Of a stretch of 58,552 bases of DNA, positions 33,557 through 43,522 are shown piece by piece (within the stretch, counting starts at the first letter, position 1; every line of letters begins with the position of its first letter). The notes below the pieces were generated by a model, which was not told where the DNA came from, searched no databases, and was given only the letters and a program-made list of their open reading frames with translations. Made by a program: the position numbers and the translations under genes. Origin of the DNA: Dawidia soli (GTDB lineage: Bacteria; Bacteroidota; Bacteroidia; Cytophagales; Cyclobacteriaceae); the NCBI RefSeq assembly GCF_018598185.1, contig NZ_JAHESC010000046.1, positions 1 through 58,552 of the forward strand. Direction: 5' to 3'.

Positions 33557-35179
33557 ATGAAAGAAGTCAGTAAACGAGCATGGAACGTAGGGAAAATGCT
33601 CATGTTCTTCCTTTCCTGTGCGGCCTCGCTTGCGGTAGCACAGGAAAATCCCGCAATTAAACAGGCTGCTTACCTGCTGGAGACCGAACAGCCCACAAAA
33701 GCTGTGGCTACGTTGCAGGCTGCAGTCACTGCAAACCCGCAGGATGCAGCCTTGTTATACTACTTAGGCCACGCTCAGATTAAAAATAACGAACGTGCCA
33801 AGGCTGAGATAAATTTTCAAAAAGGTACCGAGCTTGACCCCAAGAACGGTTTGAACTTCGCCGGCAAAGGACAACTGCGGATGCTGGACAACCAGGCGGC
33901 AGAAGCCAAGGTAGCGTTTGACGAAGCCCTGAAAGTATCCAAGTCGAAAGACGACGAGGTATTGAAAGCTGTTGCCGAAGGTTACCTGCTGGGTGACAAG
34001 CTGGCGAAAGAAGCTCTTGCCGTGCTGGAGAAAGTGAAAGGTAAAGATGTGGACGCCGCTGTGCTGAAGGGCGACGCATACCTGAAACTGAACGACGGTG
34101 GCAAAGCGGTGAGCAGCTACGAAAACGGCGCTACTTATGACGCGAAGCGTGGCCTGCCTCACTACAAAGTGGGTCTGGTATACCTGCGTTCGAAGAACTA
34201 CGAAGTAGCCGAGCAAAACTTCAAGAAGGCATTGGAAGTGGATCCGAAATACACCCTGGCATACAAAGAGCTGGGTGAGCTCTACTACCAGTCACGCCGT
34301 GCCCCGGAAGCTGTGAAGGCTTACGAAGGCTACATGGGCCTGACCGAGAAGCCGGAGTCTGCCAAGCTGCGTTATGCTTTCTACCTGTTCATGGCGAAAG
34401 ACTACAAGCGTGCTAACCCGATCTTTGACGAGCTGTCCAAACGTTCTGATGCAACATCGACCGTATACAAATACAAAGCATATGCACTGACGGAGTCTAA
34501 AGAATATGCTGCTGCGCACACGGCATTCGACGCTTACTTTGGAAAGGCTACCAAAGAAGAGATCCAGGCGAGCGACTATGAATACTTTGCGAAAATGCTT
34601 CAGGAAGAAGGCAACGACTCGCTGGCGGTAGAAAACTATCAGAAGAGCTTCGATCTCGAAAAGAAGGACGATGTTGCTTCGAAGATCGCCGATATCCAAT
34701 TCAAGCGTAAGAAATATCCGGAAGCTGCAAAAGCGTACGAGCAACTGGAGTCCCTGCGGAAGCTGACGTCGCCGGAGCTGTATGCACAAGGTCGTGCGTT
34801 GTATTACACCGACCAGTATCAGCAAGCGGATTCGACGTTCCAGAAACTGATCGCGCTGCAGCCGGCCATGACACTGGGTTATCTGTGGCAGGCGCGTTCG
34901 GTCGCGGCGCAAGATCCCGAGACGAACGGCAAGATCCAAGGTACGGCGAAGCCTTACTTCGAGAAGGTGATAGAGGTAGGCCTGGCCCGCCCCGACAGGA
35001 GCAAGAACGACCTGATCGAAGCATACTCGTACCTGGGCTATTACCACTTTACGCGGAACGAGATCCAGGCTTCGAAAGGGTTCTGGGAAAAAGTGCTGGC
35101 AATCGATCCGAACGATGCCCGTGCACAGGAGATCCTCAAGGCGATGAACGCCCCGGCTCCCAAGCCCACGAAAGGTTAA
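33557..35179 (+). CDS. Large tetratricopeptide repeat protein
   Basis: 540 residues. Signal peptide to about 28 ('FFLSCAASLAVAQ'), then many 34-residue TPR units (for example 'AALLYYLGHAQIKNNERAKA', 'GLPHYKVGLVYLRSKNYEVA', 'TLAYKELGELYYQSRRAPEA', 'SYLGYYHFTRNEIQASKGFW'). A periplasmic scaffold. Same strand as exb-ton and the PstS-like gene with a 93-base gap. It ends in a strong terminator. The partner is unknown. Confidence 0.9.
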   Translation: MKEVSKRAWNVGKMLMFFLSCAASLAVAQENPAIKQAAYLLETEQPTKAVATLQAAVTANPQDAALLYYLGHAQIKNNERAKAEINFQKGTELDPKNGLNFAGKGQLRMLDNQAAEAKVAFDEALKVSKSKDDEVLKAVAEGYLLGDKLAKEALAVLEKVKGKDVDAAVLKGDAYLKLNDGGKAVSSYENGATYDAKRGLPHYKVGLVYLRSKNYEVAEQNFKKALEVDPKYTLAYKELGELYYQSRRAPEAVKAYEGYMGLTEKPESAKLRYAFYLFMAKDYKRANPIFDELSKRSDATSTVYKYKAYALTESKEYAAAHTAFDAYFGKATKEEIQASDYEYFAKMLQEEGNDSLAVENYQKSFDLEKKDDVASKIADIQFKRKKYPEAAKAYEQLESLRKLTSPELYAQGRALYYTDQYQQADSTFQKLIALQPAMTLGYLWQARSVAAQDPETNGKIQGTAKPYFEKVIEVGLARPDRSKNDLIEAYSYLGYYHFTRNEIQASKGFWEKVLAIDPNDARAQEILKAMNAPAPKPTKG

Positions 35180-35197
35180 TCGATACGAATGCATATA

Positions 35198-35234
35198 AAG
35201 GCAGAAAGCATAACGCTTTCTGCCTTCTTTTTTT
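35198..35234 (+). terminator. Rho-independent terminator closing the exb-ton-TPR region
   Basis: AAGGCAGAAAGC (35198-35209) / GCTTTCTGCCTT (35215-35226), 12-bp stem, ATAAC loop, then C and seven T. Confidence 0.93.
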
Positions 35235-35326
35235 AATCCAAAGGCGTATAAAACGCTTTAAATGGTAATCGTTCACAATATTATTGCTACTATTACCATT
35301 AAGTAATAAACCATTTACAGGACGGC

Positions 35327-36040
35327 ATGCTGACAACGATCTTCTCGATCCTTCTGCAGATCACAACCCCGACATCCACTCCGACCGATGCACCGGTCGA
35401 AACACTCCCCGCACCGACTGAATCGCTCTCGCTTTTTGACATGGTCATGAAGGGCGGGGTGATCATGATCCCCATCGCTATTCTCGGTTTCATCGCCACG
35501 TATTTCTTTATTGAGCGGTGGCTGTACCTGCGCCAGGTGACGAAGGAGAAGAAGGAATTTTTGTCGTCGATCAAGCAGTACCTGAAGTCCGGCGATATTA
35601 AAAACGCGCGCATGTACGCGACACAGGACGGTTCTGCCACGGGCAAGATCATTCTGGTGGGGCTGGAGCACATCGGCAAGCCGATGAAGGAGCTCGAGAG
35701 CCTCATGGAGTCGGCCGCCAACATCGAGGTGGCGGAAATGGAGCGTAACATGGGCTACCTGGGCATCATTGCCGGGGTGGCGCCGATGCTGGGCTTTATC
35801 GGTACCATTGGCGGCATTATCCGCATCTTTTATGACATTTCCCAGACCGACAACATCACGATCGGCATCATTGCCGGCGGTCTGTATGAAAAGATGATCA
35901 CCAGCGGCGCGGGCCTGTTTGTCGGGGTGATCTCCTATTGTGCCTACCACATTCTTCAGCAGCGTGTGAATGTGTTCACGCTCAAGATGCAGAAAGATGT
36001 GTTTGACTTTATGCGTTCCATTTTAACACCGCAGGCATGA
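35327..36040 (+). CDS. MotA/TolQ/ExbB proton channel, second copy
   Basis: 237 residues. Three helices; 'MVMKGGVIMIPIAILGFIAT' and the TolQ/ExbB core 'YLGIIAGVAPMLGFIGTIGG' and 'NITIGIIAGGLYEKMITSGA'. Shorter than the first ExbB and lacks its long N-terminus. Probably powers another ExbD/TolR complex. The stop overlaps the next start (ATGA). Confidence 0.9.
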   Translation: MLTTIFSILLQITTPTSTPTDAPVETLPAPTESLSLFDMVMKGGVIMIPIAILGFIATYFFIERWLYLRQVTKEKKEFLSSIKQYLKSGDIKNARMYATQDGSATGKIILVGLEHIGKPMKELESLMESAANIEVAEMERNMGYLGIIAGVAPMLGFIGTIGGIIRIFYDISQTDNITIGIIAGGLYEKMITSGAGLFVGVISYCAYHILQQRVNVFTLKMQKDVFDFMRSILTPQA

Positions 36041-36435
36041 AGATCCGGCACCGGAAACAGTTTGCCGCCGAGGTATCAACCTCATCCCTGAACGACATCA
36101 TGTTCTTTCTGTTGTTGTTCTTTTTGATCATTTCAACCGTTACCAACCCGGCTGTGATCAGGGTGGCGCTGCCGAAGTCCGATACAAAACAGAGTGTGAA
36201 CCGGAACCCGATAACGTTGACGGTGACGGAGGACAAACGTTATTTTATCAACAAGAATCAAATACCGTTCAGCCAGCTGGAGGCCGCATTATTGAAAGAG
36301 GCCGGGGGAGAGCAGGACCCTACCGTTGTGGTACATATTCCGGCGGGCTCGTCGGTGCAAGACCTGGTGGACGTGGTGCAGATCGGTGCACGCAATAAGA
36401 TCCGCATGGTGCTGGCAACGCGCAAGCCAGATTAA
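36037..36435 (+). CDS. ExbD/TolR family protein, third copy
   Basis: 132 residues. The short cytoplasmic start, then 'STSSLNDIMFFLLLFFLIIS' as the membrane helix; the channel Asp is in 'LNDIMF'. A periplasmic domain follows. Paired with the upstream ExbB-like protein; a second energy-coupling pair distinct from the exb-ton set. Confidence 0.88.
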   Translation: MKIRHRKQFAAEVSTSSLNDIMFFLLLFFLIISTVTNPAVIRVALPKSDTKQSVNRNPITLTVTEDKRYFINKNQIPFSQLEAALLKEAGGEQDPTVVVHIPAGSSVQDLVDVVQIGARNKIRMVLATRKPD

Positions 36436-36716
36436 CGACGCGCGCTATATTCCTACACGTCTTTACGTACGTAATCTTCACAAGATCCTTTTGTGTCCGG
36501 GCAGTTGCCGGAGTGCTTAGCATAGAATGATTCTAAACTAAACATAGTTGTATAGTGCTATGCAATTTGTTTTGACGCGCTTCTCTAATTTGCGCGCGAT
36601 TGAACGAATCGCTGTAAGATTTGTTCTCAGAATGCGCCCAAAAAGCTCAAATTAATGCAAAACGCATGATGGGATTTGCGGGATAAAAACGAACTTTGCA
36701 CCCGTCAAACACGCTT

Positions 36717-37088
36717 ATGGAGAACGTAGCAGTCGAACAATATCTACCCATCGGGTTGATGTTTCTTTTCGCCCTGGGCTTTGTGGTCGTCACGATGGCC
36801 GCCACGCACCTGTTGGGTCCTAAACGCAAGTCGCAGGTGAAGCTTGAGGCGTTTGAATGTGGTATCGAGTCAAAGGGCAACGCCCGGATACCGTTTAACA
36901 TCAAGTACTTTCTGGTGGCAATTCTCTTCGTTTTGTTTGACGTGGAGGTAATCTTCATGTACCCGTGGGCTGTAAACTTCAAGCATCTCGGCCTGCTGGG
37001 TTTTATTGAAATGGTCACCTTCATGGTGCTTTTACTAGTAGGTTTCTTCTATCTCCTGAAGAAGGGTGCTTTGAAGTGGGAAGATTAA
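36717..37088 (+). CDS. nuoA: NADH:quinone oxidoreductase subunit A
   Basis: 123 residues from the ATG at 36717 (an in-frame TTG at 36696 is less likely). Three membrane helices; conserved 'EAFECGIESKGNARIPFNIK' and 'FVLFDVEVIFMYPWAV' with Glu/Asp in the loop. Part of the membrane arm of complex I. An AACTTTGC element upstream (36692-36699) resembles a -7 box without the TA, so the promoter is probably in the 281-base gap before the gene. Confidence 0.96.
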   Translation: MENVAVEQYLPIGLMFLFALGFVVVTMAATHLLGPKRKSQVKLEAFECGIESKGNARIPFNIKYFLVAILFVLFDVEVIFMYPWAVNFKHLGLLGFIEMVTFMVLLLVGFFYLLKKGALKWED

Positions 37089-37099
37089 AACAGTGAGTG

Positions 37100-37657
37100 A
37101 TGGAAACAGCAACAGGATCAACGATCACCGTAGCGCCCAAGCCGGAAGGTATTGAGGGTGCTGGCTTTTTTGCCACCAGTTTGGATAAAGTCGTAGGACT
37201 AGCCCGCGCAAACTCGATCTGGCCCCTGCCATTCGCGACGTCTTGCTGCGGTATTGAATTCATGGCGACGATGGCGTCGCATTACGATCTGGCCCGTTTT
37301 GGGTCGGAGCGTTTGAGCTTTTCCCCCCGCCAGGCGGACCTGCTGATGGTGATGGGCACGATCGCCAAGAAGATGGGCCCCATCCTGCGGCAGGTGTACG
37401 AACAAATGGCCGAGCCCCGCTGGGTAATCTCCGTGGGGGCGTGTGCCTCGAGCGGTGGTATTTTCGATACCTACAGCGTGCTGCAAGGTATCGACCGCAT
37501 CATACCGGTAGACGTGTATGTACCGGGTTGCCCCCCGCGCCCGGAGCAGATCATCGACGGCATTCTCAAGATCCAGCACCTGGTGGAAACCGAGTCGGTG
37601 CGCCGTCGCGATTCGCCTGAATACAAGGCCATGTTGAACAAATACGGAATGGAATAA
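37100..37657 (+). CDS. nuoB: NADH:quinone oxidoreductase subunit B
   Basis: 185 residues from ATG at 37100 (GTG at 37097 also possible). Carries the N2 cluster: '[20 protein letters not shown]' (vicinal Cys), '[10 protein letters not shown]' and '[15 protein letters not shown]'. Passes electrons to quinone at the arm joint. Confidence 0.97.
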   Translation: METATGSTITVAPKPEGIEGAGFFATSLDKVVGLARANSIWPLPFATSCCGIEFMATMASHYDLARFGSERLSFSPRQADLLMVMGTIAKKMGPILRQVYEQMAEPRWVISVGACASSGGIFDTYSVLQGIDRIIPVDVYVPGCPPRPEQIIDGILKIQHLVETESVRRRDSPEYKAMLNKYGME

Positions 37658-37711
37658 TCAGTCCTGGGTCTTTGACCCGAGACGTGAGTCTTATACAACT
37701 GAATTTTATTA

Positions 37712-38215
37712 ATGGAAGGTTCTGCCCAGGAAAAAACCATCGGTATCCTGAAGGAAAAATATGAAGACCAGATTCTTCATATTGATACACCGTACGATTT
37801 TCTAACGGTCTCCCTGAAGGCCGAAAAGATCATCGAGATCATCCAACACCTCTACCACCACCCGGAGGGCAAATTCCAGTACCTCACCACGCTCTGCGGC
37901 ATACACTACCCGGACCTGCAGCAGATCGCCGTGATGTACCAGCTTCACAGCCTGACGACCAACAACCGCGTACGACTGAAAGTATTCCTGCCGGAAGCTA
38001 ACCCGGTGGTGCCGACGCTGACGCCTGTCTTCTCGGCGGCCAACTGGCTGGAGCGCGAGACCTACGACTTTTTTGGCGTGGTCTTCGAGGGGCACCCCAA
38101 CCTGAAGCGCATTCTGAACGTGGAGGACATGATCATTTTCCCCATGCGCAAGGAGTATCCGCTGGAAGACCAGACGCGCGAAGACAAGAACGATTCAATG
38201 TTTGGAAGAGATTAG
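37712..38215 (+). CDS. nuoC: NADH:quinone oxidoreductase subunit C
   Basis: 167 residues, separate from nuoD. 'TLTPVFSAANWLERETYDFF' and 'GVVFEGHPNLKRILNVEDM' are NuoC hallmarks. No fused NuoCD as in E. coli. Confidence 0.96.
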   Translation: MEGSAQEKTIGILKEKYEDQILHIDTPYDFLTVSLKAEKIIEIIQHLYHHPEGKFQYLTTLCGIHYPDLQQIAVMYQLHSLTTNNRVRLKVFLPEANPVVPTLTPVFSAANWLERETYDFFGVVFEGHPNLKRILNVEDMIIFPMRKEYPLEDQTREDKNDSMFGRD

Positions 38216-38229
38216 CAGACGCCTGAATT

Positions 38230-39450
38230 ATGCAAGACAATCAACCGGCCACCGACGCACTTACTACCCCAGAAGAGAAACAATATTCTTATCTGAACCT
38301 GGGGCCGACCCACCCGGCTACGCACGGTATTTTCCAGAATGTATTAAAGATGGACGGCGAGATCATCATGGACGCCGAGCCGACCGTAGGCTACATTCAC
38401 CGCGCGTTTGAAAAGCTGGCGGAGCGTCGTCCGTTCTATCAGATCACGCCGATCACCGACCGCCTCAACTATTGTTCGTCGCCCATCAACAACATGGGCT
38501 GGCACATGACGGTAGAGAAACTGCTGGGCATCGAGATCCCCAAGCGCGTGCAATACATGCGTGTGATCATCATGGAGCTGGCGCGCATGGCCGACCACAT
38601 CATTTGTAATACCATCATCGGGCAGGACACCGGCGCCACGACAGGTTTCTTGTACCTGTTCCAGATGCGTGAGCGCATCTATGAAATCTACGAAGAGATC
38701 TGCGGTGCCCGTCTGACGACCAACGTCGGCCGCATCGGCGGGTTGGAGCGTGACTTTTCACCCAAGTGCTGGAATCTGATCGAGAAGTTTATTGTGGATT
38801 TCCCGATCAAGTTTTCCGAGTTTACGAGCCTGCTGGAGCGCAACCGGATCTTTATGGATCGGACGATCAATTGCGGCCCTATCTCGGCTGAACGCGCGTT
38901 GAACTACAGTTTCTCCGGCCCCAACCTGCGGGCTGCCGGCGTGGACTATGACGTTCGCGTCATGACCCCCTATTCATCGTACGAAGAATTTGACTTCGTT
39001 ATTCCGGTGGGCACTAACGGCGACACATACGATCGGTTTATGGTGCGCCAGGAGGAGATGTGGCAGAGTCTGAGCATCATCAAGCAGGCCATCGAGAAGA
39101 TCAAGAAAGAACCTGCCGGTGTGTATAGCGCCAAGGTGCCGGAATATTGCCTGCCGCCGAAGGAAGAAGTATACAACGACATGGAAGCGCTGATCTACCA
39201 CTTCAAGATCGTGATGGGTGAGACCGAGATCCCGAAAGGGGAGGTGTACCATTGTGTGGAGGGTGGTAACGGCGAGTTGGGCTTTTACCTGATCAGCGAC
39301 GGAGGCCGTACGCCGTTCCGTCTGCAGTTCCGCCGTCCGTGCTTCATTTATTACCAGGCATACCCGGAGATGATCAAAGGGTCGATGCTGTCGGACGCGG
39401 TGATTACGATGAGTAGTATGAACGTCATTGCGGGCGAACTGGATGCCTGA
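38230..39450 (+). CDS. nuoD: NADH:quinone oxidoreductase subunit D
   Basis: 406 residues. '[20 protein letters not shown]' (His and Thr near the quinone site), '[20 protein letters not shown]', and '[20 protein letters not shown]' identify the 49-kDa-type subunit that forms the quinone pocket with NuoB. 14 bases after nuoC. Confidence 0.97.
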   Translation: MQDNQPATDALTTPEEKQYSYLNLGPTHPATHGIFQNVLKMDGEIIMDAEPTVGYIHRAFEKLAERRPFYQITPITDRLNYCSSPINNMGWHMTVEKLLGIEIPKRVQYMRVIIMELARMADHIICNTIIGQDTGATTGFLYLFQMRERIYEIYEEICGARLTTNVGRIGGLERDFSPKCWNLIEKFIVDFPIKFSEFTSLLERNRIFMDRTINCGPISAERALNYSFSGPNLRAAGVDYDVRVMTPYSSYEEFDFVIPVGTNGDTYDRFMVRQEEMWQSLSIIKQAIEKIKKEPAGVYSAKVPEYCLPPKEEVYNDMEALIYHFKIVMGETEIPKGEVYHCVEGGNGELGFYLISDGGRTPFRLQFRRPCFIYYQAYPEMIKGSMLSDAVITMSSMNVIAGELDA

Positions 39451-39496
39451 GCGGCAGGAAGGAATTTATACCGAGAGAGAAACGATTTAACGGATC

Positions 39497-40030
39497 ATGA
39501 GCAAAGTAGAATTTTCACCCGATACGCTGGCCCTGGCGCAGCGCATCATCAAGCGATATCCGGAGGGCAGGCAGAAGTCGGCGTTGTTGCCGCTGCTGCA
39601 CGTAGCGCAGGCGGAGTTTGACGGCTGGCTCAGCCCGGAGACGATGGACTACGTTGCCTCACTGCTGAACATCAAGCCGATTGAAGTATACGAGGTGGCG
39701 TCGTTCTACACGATGTACAACCTGAAACCGGTGGGCAAGTGCCTGATCGAAGTATGCCAAACCGGCCCCTGCTGGCTGCGCGGCGCCGACGACATCGTGG
39801 AGCACTTTGAGAAGAAGCTGGGTATTAAAGTGGGGGAGACGACCGCTGACGGAATGTTTACGCTCAAGACCGTAGAGTGTCTCGGCTCGTGTGGCACCGC
39901 CCCGATGCTGCAATGCGGCGCCGATTATTATGAGAACCTGACGACCGAGAAGGTCGATACGCTGATAGAGAAACTGCGCGCTTCGGACAACCGCAGCACG
40001 TACATGAAATCGAACATGCAGGAGCTATAG
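39497..40030 (+). CDS. nuoE: NADH:quinone oxidoreductase subunit E
   Basis: 177 residues. Thioredoxin-like 2Fe-2S (N1a) protein: 'IEVCQTGPCWLRGADDIVEH' and 'LKTVECLGSCGTAPMLQ' give the four Cys. Docks on NuoF. Confidence 0.97.
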   Translation: MSKVEFSPDTLALAQRIIKRYPEGRQKSALLPLLHVAQAEFDGWLSPETMDYVASLLNIKPIEVYEVASFYTMYNLKPVGKCLIEVCQTGPCWLRGADDIVEHFEKKLGIKVGETTADGMFTLKTVECLGSCGTAPMLQCGADYYENLTTEKVDTLIEKLRASDNRSTYMKSNMQEL

Positions 40031-40032
40031 CC

Positions 40033-41394
40033 ATGGGAAGACAAATACTTTTAGAACACATCAATGTTCCGGGCATCAATACCTTTGACGTGTACCGGAA
40101 GCACGGCGGCTATGCATCCGTGGAGAAGGCGCTCAAGACGATGACGCCCGACGAGGTGACGGAGGAAGTGAAGAAGTCTGGCCTGCGCGGCCGGGGTGGT
40201 GCCGGGTTCCCGGCGGGGATGAAGTGGAGTTTCCTGGACCGCAAGTCCGAAAAGCCCCGCTACCTGGTGTGCAACGCCGACGAGTCTGAGCCGGGCACCT
40301 TCAAGGACCGCTACCTGATGGAGAAGATCCCGCACGTTCTCATCGAAGGCATGATCACGTCCAGCTATGCGCTGGGCGCCAAGACTTCGTACATCTATGT
40401 ACGGGGTGAATATATGTATATCATCCGCATCCTGGAGCAAGCCATTGAAGAGGCTTATGCAAAGGGATTCCTGGGTAAGAATATTCTGGGTACCGATTAC
40501 TCGCTGGACCTGTACGTGCAGCCCGGCGGTGGTGCCTATATCTGCGGTGAAGAGACTGCGCTGCTGGAGTCGCTCGAAGGCAAGCGTGGCAACCCGCGCC
40601 TGAAGCCGCCGTTCCCGGCGGTAGCCGGTCTGTATGCCTCGCCTACGGTGGTGAACAATGTGGAAACCATTGCTACGGTTTGCGCGATCGTGAACATGGG
40701 CGGCGATGAATATGCAAAAATCGGTATCGGCAAGAGCACGGGTACGAAACTGATCTCTGCCAGCGGCCACATCAACAAGCCCGGTGTATACGAGATCGAG
40801 CTCGGTCTGCCGGTAGAAGAATTTATATACTCGGACCAATACTGCGGGGGGATCTGGAAAGGCCGTAAGATGAAGGCAGTTGTGGCGGGTGGTTCATCCG
40901 TACCGATCCTGCCGACGGAGCTGATCCTGAAGACCGCCAAAGGCGAGCCGCGGCTGATGTCATACGAGTCATTGTCCGACGGCGGGTTTGTGTCGGGTAC
41001 GATGTTGGGCTCGGGGGGCTTTATCGTGATGGACGAGACGGCCTGTATCGTGCGCAACCTGTGGACATTCACACGCTTTTACCACCACGAGTCGTGCGGG
41101 CAGTGTAGCCCGTGCCGTGAAGGTACCGGTTGGATGGAGAAGGTGTTGCACCGCCTCGAGCACGGCCACGGCCACGAAGGCGACATCGATCTGCTGGTGG
41201 ACGTAGCCAAGAAGATCGAAGGGAATACCATCTGCCCGTTGGGCGATGCGGCTGCCTGGCCGGTAGCCAGCGCGATACGCCACTTCCGCGAGGAGTTCGA
41301 GTATCACGTACGGTACCCGGAGAAGGTGAAGAATCCGAAACACTTCGAGCTGGAGCCGTTCGTACCGGCGGCTGCGGCCATGGCGACAGTATAA
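40033..41394 (+). CDS. nuoF: NADH:quinone oxidoreductase subunit F
   Basis: 453 residues. 'GLRGRGGAGFPAGMKWSFLD' and 'NADESEPGTFKDRYLMEKIP' bind NADH and FMN; 'GQCSPCREGTGW' plus 'NTICPLGDAA' ligate N3. This is the NADH dehydrogenase site. 2 bases after nuoE. Confidence 0.98.
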   Translation: MGRQILLEHINVPGINTFDVYRKHGGYASVEKALKTMTPDEVTEEVKKSGLRGRGGAGFPAGMKWSFLDRKSEKPRYLVCNADESEPGTFKDRYLMEKIPHVLIEGMITSSYALGAKTSYIYVRGEYMYIIRILEQAIEEAYAKGFLGKNILGTDYSLDLYVQPGGGAYICGEETALLESLEGKRGNPRLKPPFPAVAGLYASPTVVNNVETIATVCAIVNMGGDEYAKIGIGKSTGTKLISASGHINKPGVYEIELGLPVEEFIYSDQYCGGIWKGRKMKAVVAGGSSVPILPTELILKTAKGEPRLMSYESLSDGGFVSGTMLGSGGFIVMDETACIVRNLWTFTRFYHHESCGQCSPCREGTGWMEKVLHRLEHGHGHEGDIDLLVDVAKKIEGNTICPLGDAAAWPVASAIRHFREEFEYHVRYPEKVKNPKHFELEPFVPAAAAMATV

Positions 41395-41424
41395 TTAAAA
41401 CAGGATTTAAAATAGTTTAGCGAC

Positions 41425-42423
41425 ATGGCTAAAGTAACAATAGATGGCATTGAAGTAGAAGTGGCAGATGGAACCACGATTTTGAACGCCGCCCGTCAGA
41501 TCGGTGGCGAAGTGGTTCCCCCGGCCATGTGTTACTATTCTTCGTTGAAAGATACCGGTGGCAAGTGCCGTGTGTGCCTGGTGAAGGTAACACAAGGCTC
41601 TGCGAAAGACCCACGCCCCATGCCGAAACTGGTGGCTTCGTGCCGCACGCCGGTGATGGATGGCATGGTGGTACAAAACATCACTTCGCCGGAAGTACTG
41701 GAGGCACGTAAGGGCGTTGTCGAATTCCTGCTGCTGAACCACCCGCTGGATTGTCCGGTGTGCGATCAGGCCGGCGAGTGCGACCTGCAGAACCTGTCGT
41801 ATGAGCACGGGGTGGGCAAAACCCGCTATGAGGAAGATCGCCGCACGTTCGAGAAGATCGACATCGGCGATAAGATCAAGCTTCACATGACACGCTGCAT
41901 TCTGTGCTACCGCTGTACGTTCGTAGCCGATCAGCTCACTCAAGAGCGTGTGCACGGTGTATTGAACCGCGGCGATGCTTCGGAGATCAGCACCTATATC
42001 GAAAAAGCTGTCGACAACGACTTCTCGGGTAACATGATCGACGTGTGCCCGGTCGGCGCGCTGACCGATAAGACCTTCCGCTTTAAGAGCCGGGTATGGT
42101 TCACCAAGCCCCTGGATGCACATCGCGACTGCGACAAGTGCTGTGGCAAGGTTGTGCTGTGGACGAAAGGCGACGATGTACTGCGTGTGTCGGCCCGCAA
42201 GGATCAATATAACGAGGTAAAAGAGTATATCTGTAACGAGTGCCGTTACGATCACAAAGACATGAAGGACTGGACGATCGAAGGCCCGCGCCACATCGAC
42301 CGTCACTCGGTCATTTCGCAGAACCATTACGAAAAGATCGACATGCAAAAACTGAAGCTGGACATCGACCGTCAGCTGACGTTCCAGAAGGGCAAGCAAT
42401 TACCAGAAACTACTAACCCGTAA
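41425..42423 (+). CDS. nuoG: NADH:quinone oxidoreductase subunit G, short form
   Basis: 332 residues, about one third of E. coli NuoG. N1b 2Fe-2S: Cys36, 48, 51, 73. N5: His106, Cys110, 113, 119. N4: Cys158, 161, 164, 208. A Cys group at 236, 239, 240, 270, 273 sits where the N7 site and the start of the molybdopterin-like domain lie in long NuoG; the rest of that domain is absent. Frame and neighbours are intact, so the short form appears natural. Confidence 0.95.
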   Translation: MAKVTIDGIEVEVADGTTILNAARQIGGEVVPPAMCYYSSLKDTGGKCRVCLVKVTQGSAKDPRPMPKLVASCRTPVMDGMVVQNITSPEVLEARKGVVEFLLLNHPLDCPVCDQAGECDLQNLSYEHGVGKTRYEEDRRTFEKIDIGDKIKLHMTRCILCYRCTFVADQLTQERVHGVLNRGDASEISTYIEKAVDNDFSGNMIDVCPVGALTDKTFRFKSRVWFTKPLDAHRDCDKCCGKVVLWTKGDDVLRVSARKDQYNEVKEYICNECRYDHKDMKDWTIEGPRHIDRHSVISQNHYEKIDMQKLKLDIDRQLTFQKGKQLPETTNP

Positions 42424-42428
42424 GGAAT

Positions 42429-43481
42429 ATGGATTTTATACTATACAAACTGATCCTGGTGGGGGTTGTTTTCGGTGTGACCCTGTTCGTGGCCGCATAC
42501 TCTACGTATGCCGAGCGCAAGGTTGCTGCCTTCCTGCAAGACCGCATCGGTCCGGATCGTGCGGGTCCGTTCGGGATCCTGCAGCCGCTGGCCGACGGAT
42601 TGAAATTTATCTATAAAGAAGAGATCATCCCGGTGGTATCGAACCGGTTCCTGTTCGTGCTCGGGCCGTGTATTGCCATGATGACCGCCATGATGGCGGG
42701 GGTGTTGATTCCGTGGGGCAATACGCTGATATACGGCGACAACGTGTATTCGCTGCAGATCGCCGACCTGAACGTTGGTATCCTGTATGTGTTTGGCGTG
42801 GTATCGATCGGTGTTTATGGTATAATGATCGGGGGCTGGGCCTCGAACAACAAGTTCTCCTTGCTGGGTGCGATCCGTGCCTCGGCGCAGATGATCAGCT
42901 ATGAGATTGCCATGGGGCTTTCTATCATCGCCCTGGTGCTGGTGACCGGCACGTTGAGCCTGGGTGAGATCTCCGCGCAACAGGCCGGTGGTGTGGGCGG
43001 CGAGTGGCACTTCTGGAACGTGGTGTACCAGCCGCTCGGATTTTTGATCTTTATCATCTGTGCGTTTGCCGAGTGTAACCGCACGCCGTTCGACTTGCCG
43101 GAGTGCGAAACGGAATTGATCGGCGGTTATCACACGGAGTATAGCTCGATGAAGCTGGGCTTCTACCTCTTTGCCGAATACATCAATATGTTTGTGTCGT
43201 CGGCTGTGATCTCGACGCTGTACTTTGGTGGTTACAACTTCCCTTTCATGAACGACCTGGGACTGGACCACAACACGATCTCGATTATCGGCACCCTGGT
43301 GCTGATCACGAAGGTGTGTTTCTTCATCTTCTTCTTTATGTGGATCCGCTGGACGATCCCGCGCTTCCGCTATGACCAGCTGATGAACCTGGGCTGGAAG
43401 GTGCTGATCCCGCTATCGATCTTCAACATCTTTGTTACCGGCCTGGTGATGCTGCTGAAGCACGGCAATTTCCACTGGTAA
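42429..43481 (+). CDS. nuoH: NADH:quinone oxidoreductase subunit H
   Basis: 350 residues, about eight helices. 'AERKVAAFLQDRIGPDRAGP' and 'FAECNRTPFDLPECETELIG' are hallmarks of the subunit linking the quinone pocket to the proton pumps. Six bases after nuoG. Confidence 0.97.
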   Translation: MDFILYKLILVGVVFGVTLFVAAYSTYAERKVAAFLQDRIGPDRAGPFGILQPLADGLKFIYKEEIIPVVSNRFLFVLGPCIAMMTAMMAGVLIPWGNTLIYGDNVYSLQIADLNVGILYVFGVVSIGVYGIMIGGWASNNKFSLLGAIRASAQMISYEIAMGLSIIALVLVTGTLSLGEISAQQAGGVGGEWHFWNVVYQPLGFLIFIICAFAECNRTPFDLPECETELIGGYHTEYSSMKLGFYLFAEYINMFVSSAVISTLYFGGYNFPFMNDLGLDHNTISIIGTLVLITKVCFFIFFFMWIRWTIPRFRYDQLMNLGWKVLIPLSIFNIFVTGLVMLLKHGNFHW

Positions 43482-43522
43482 GAAGGGCTATAAAATTAAA
43501 AAAACGGACACAAGGTATAATC

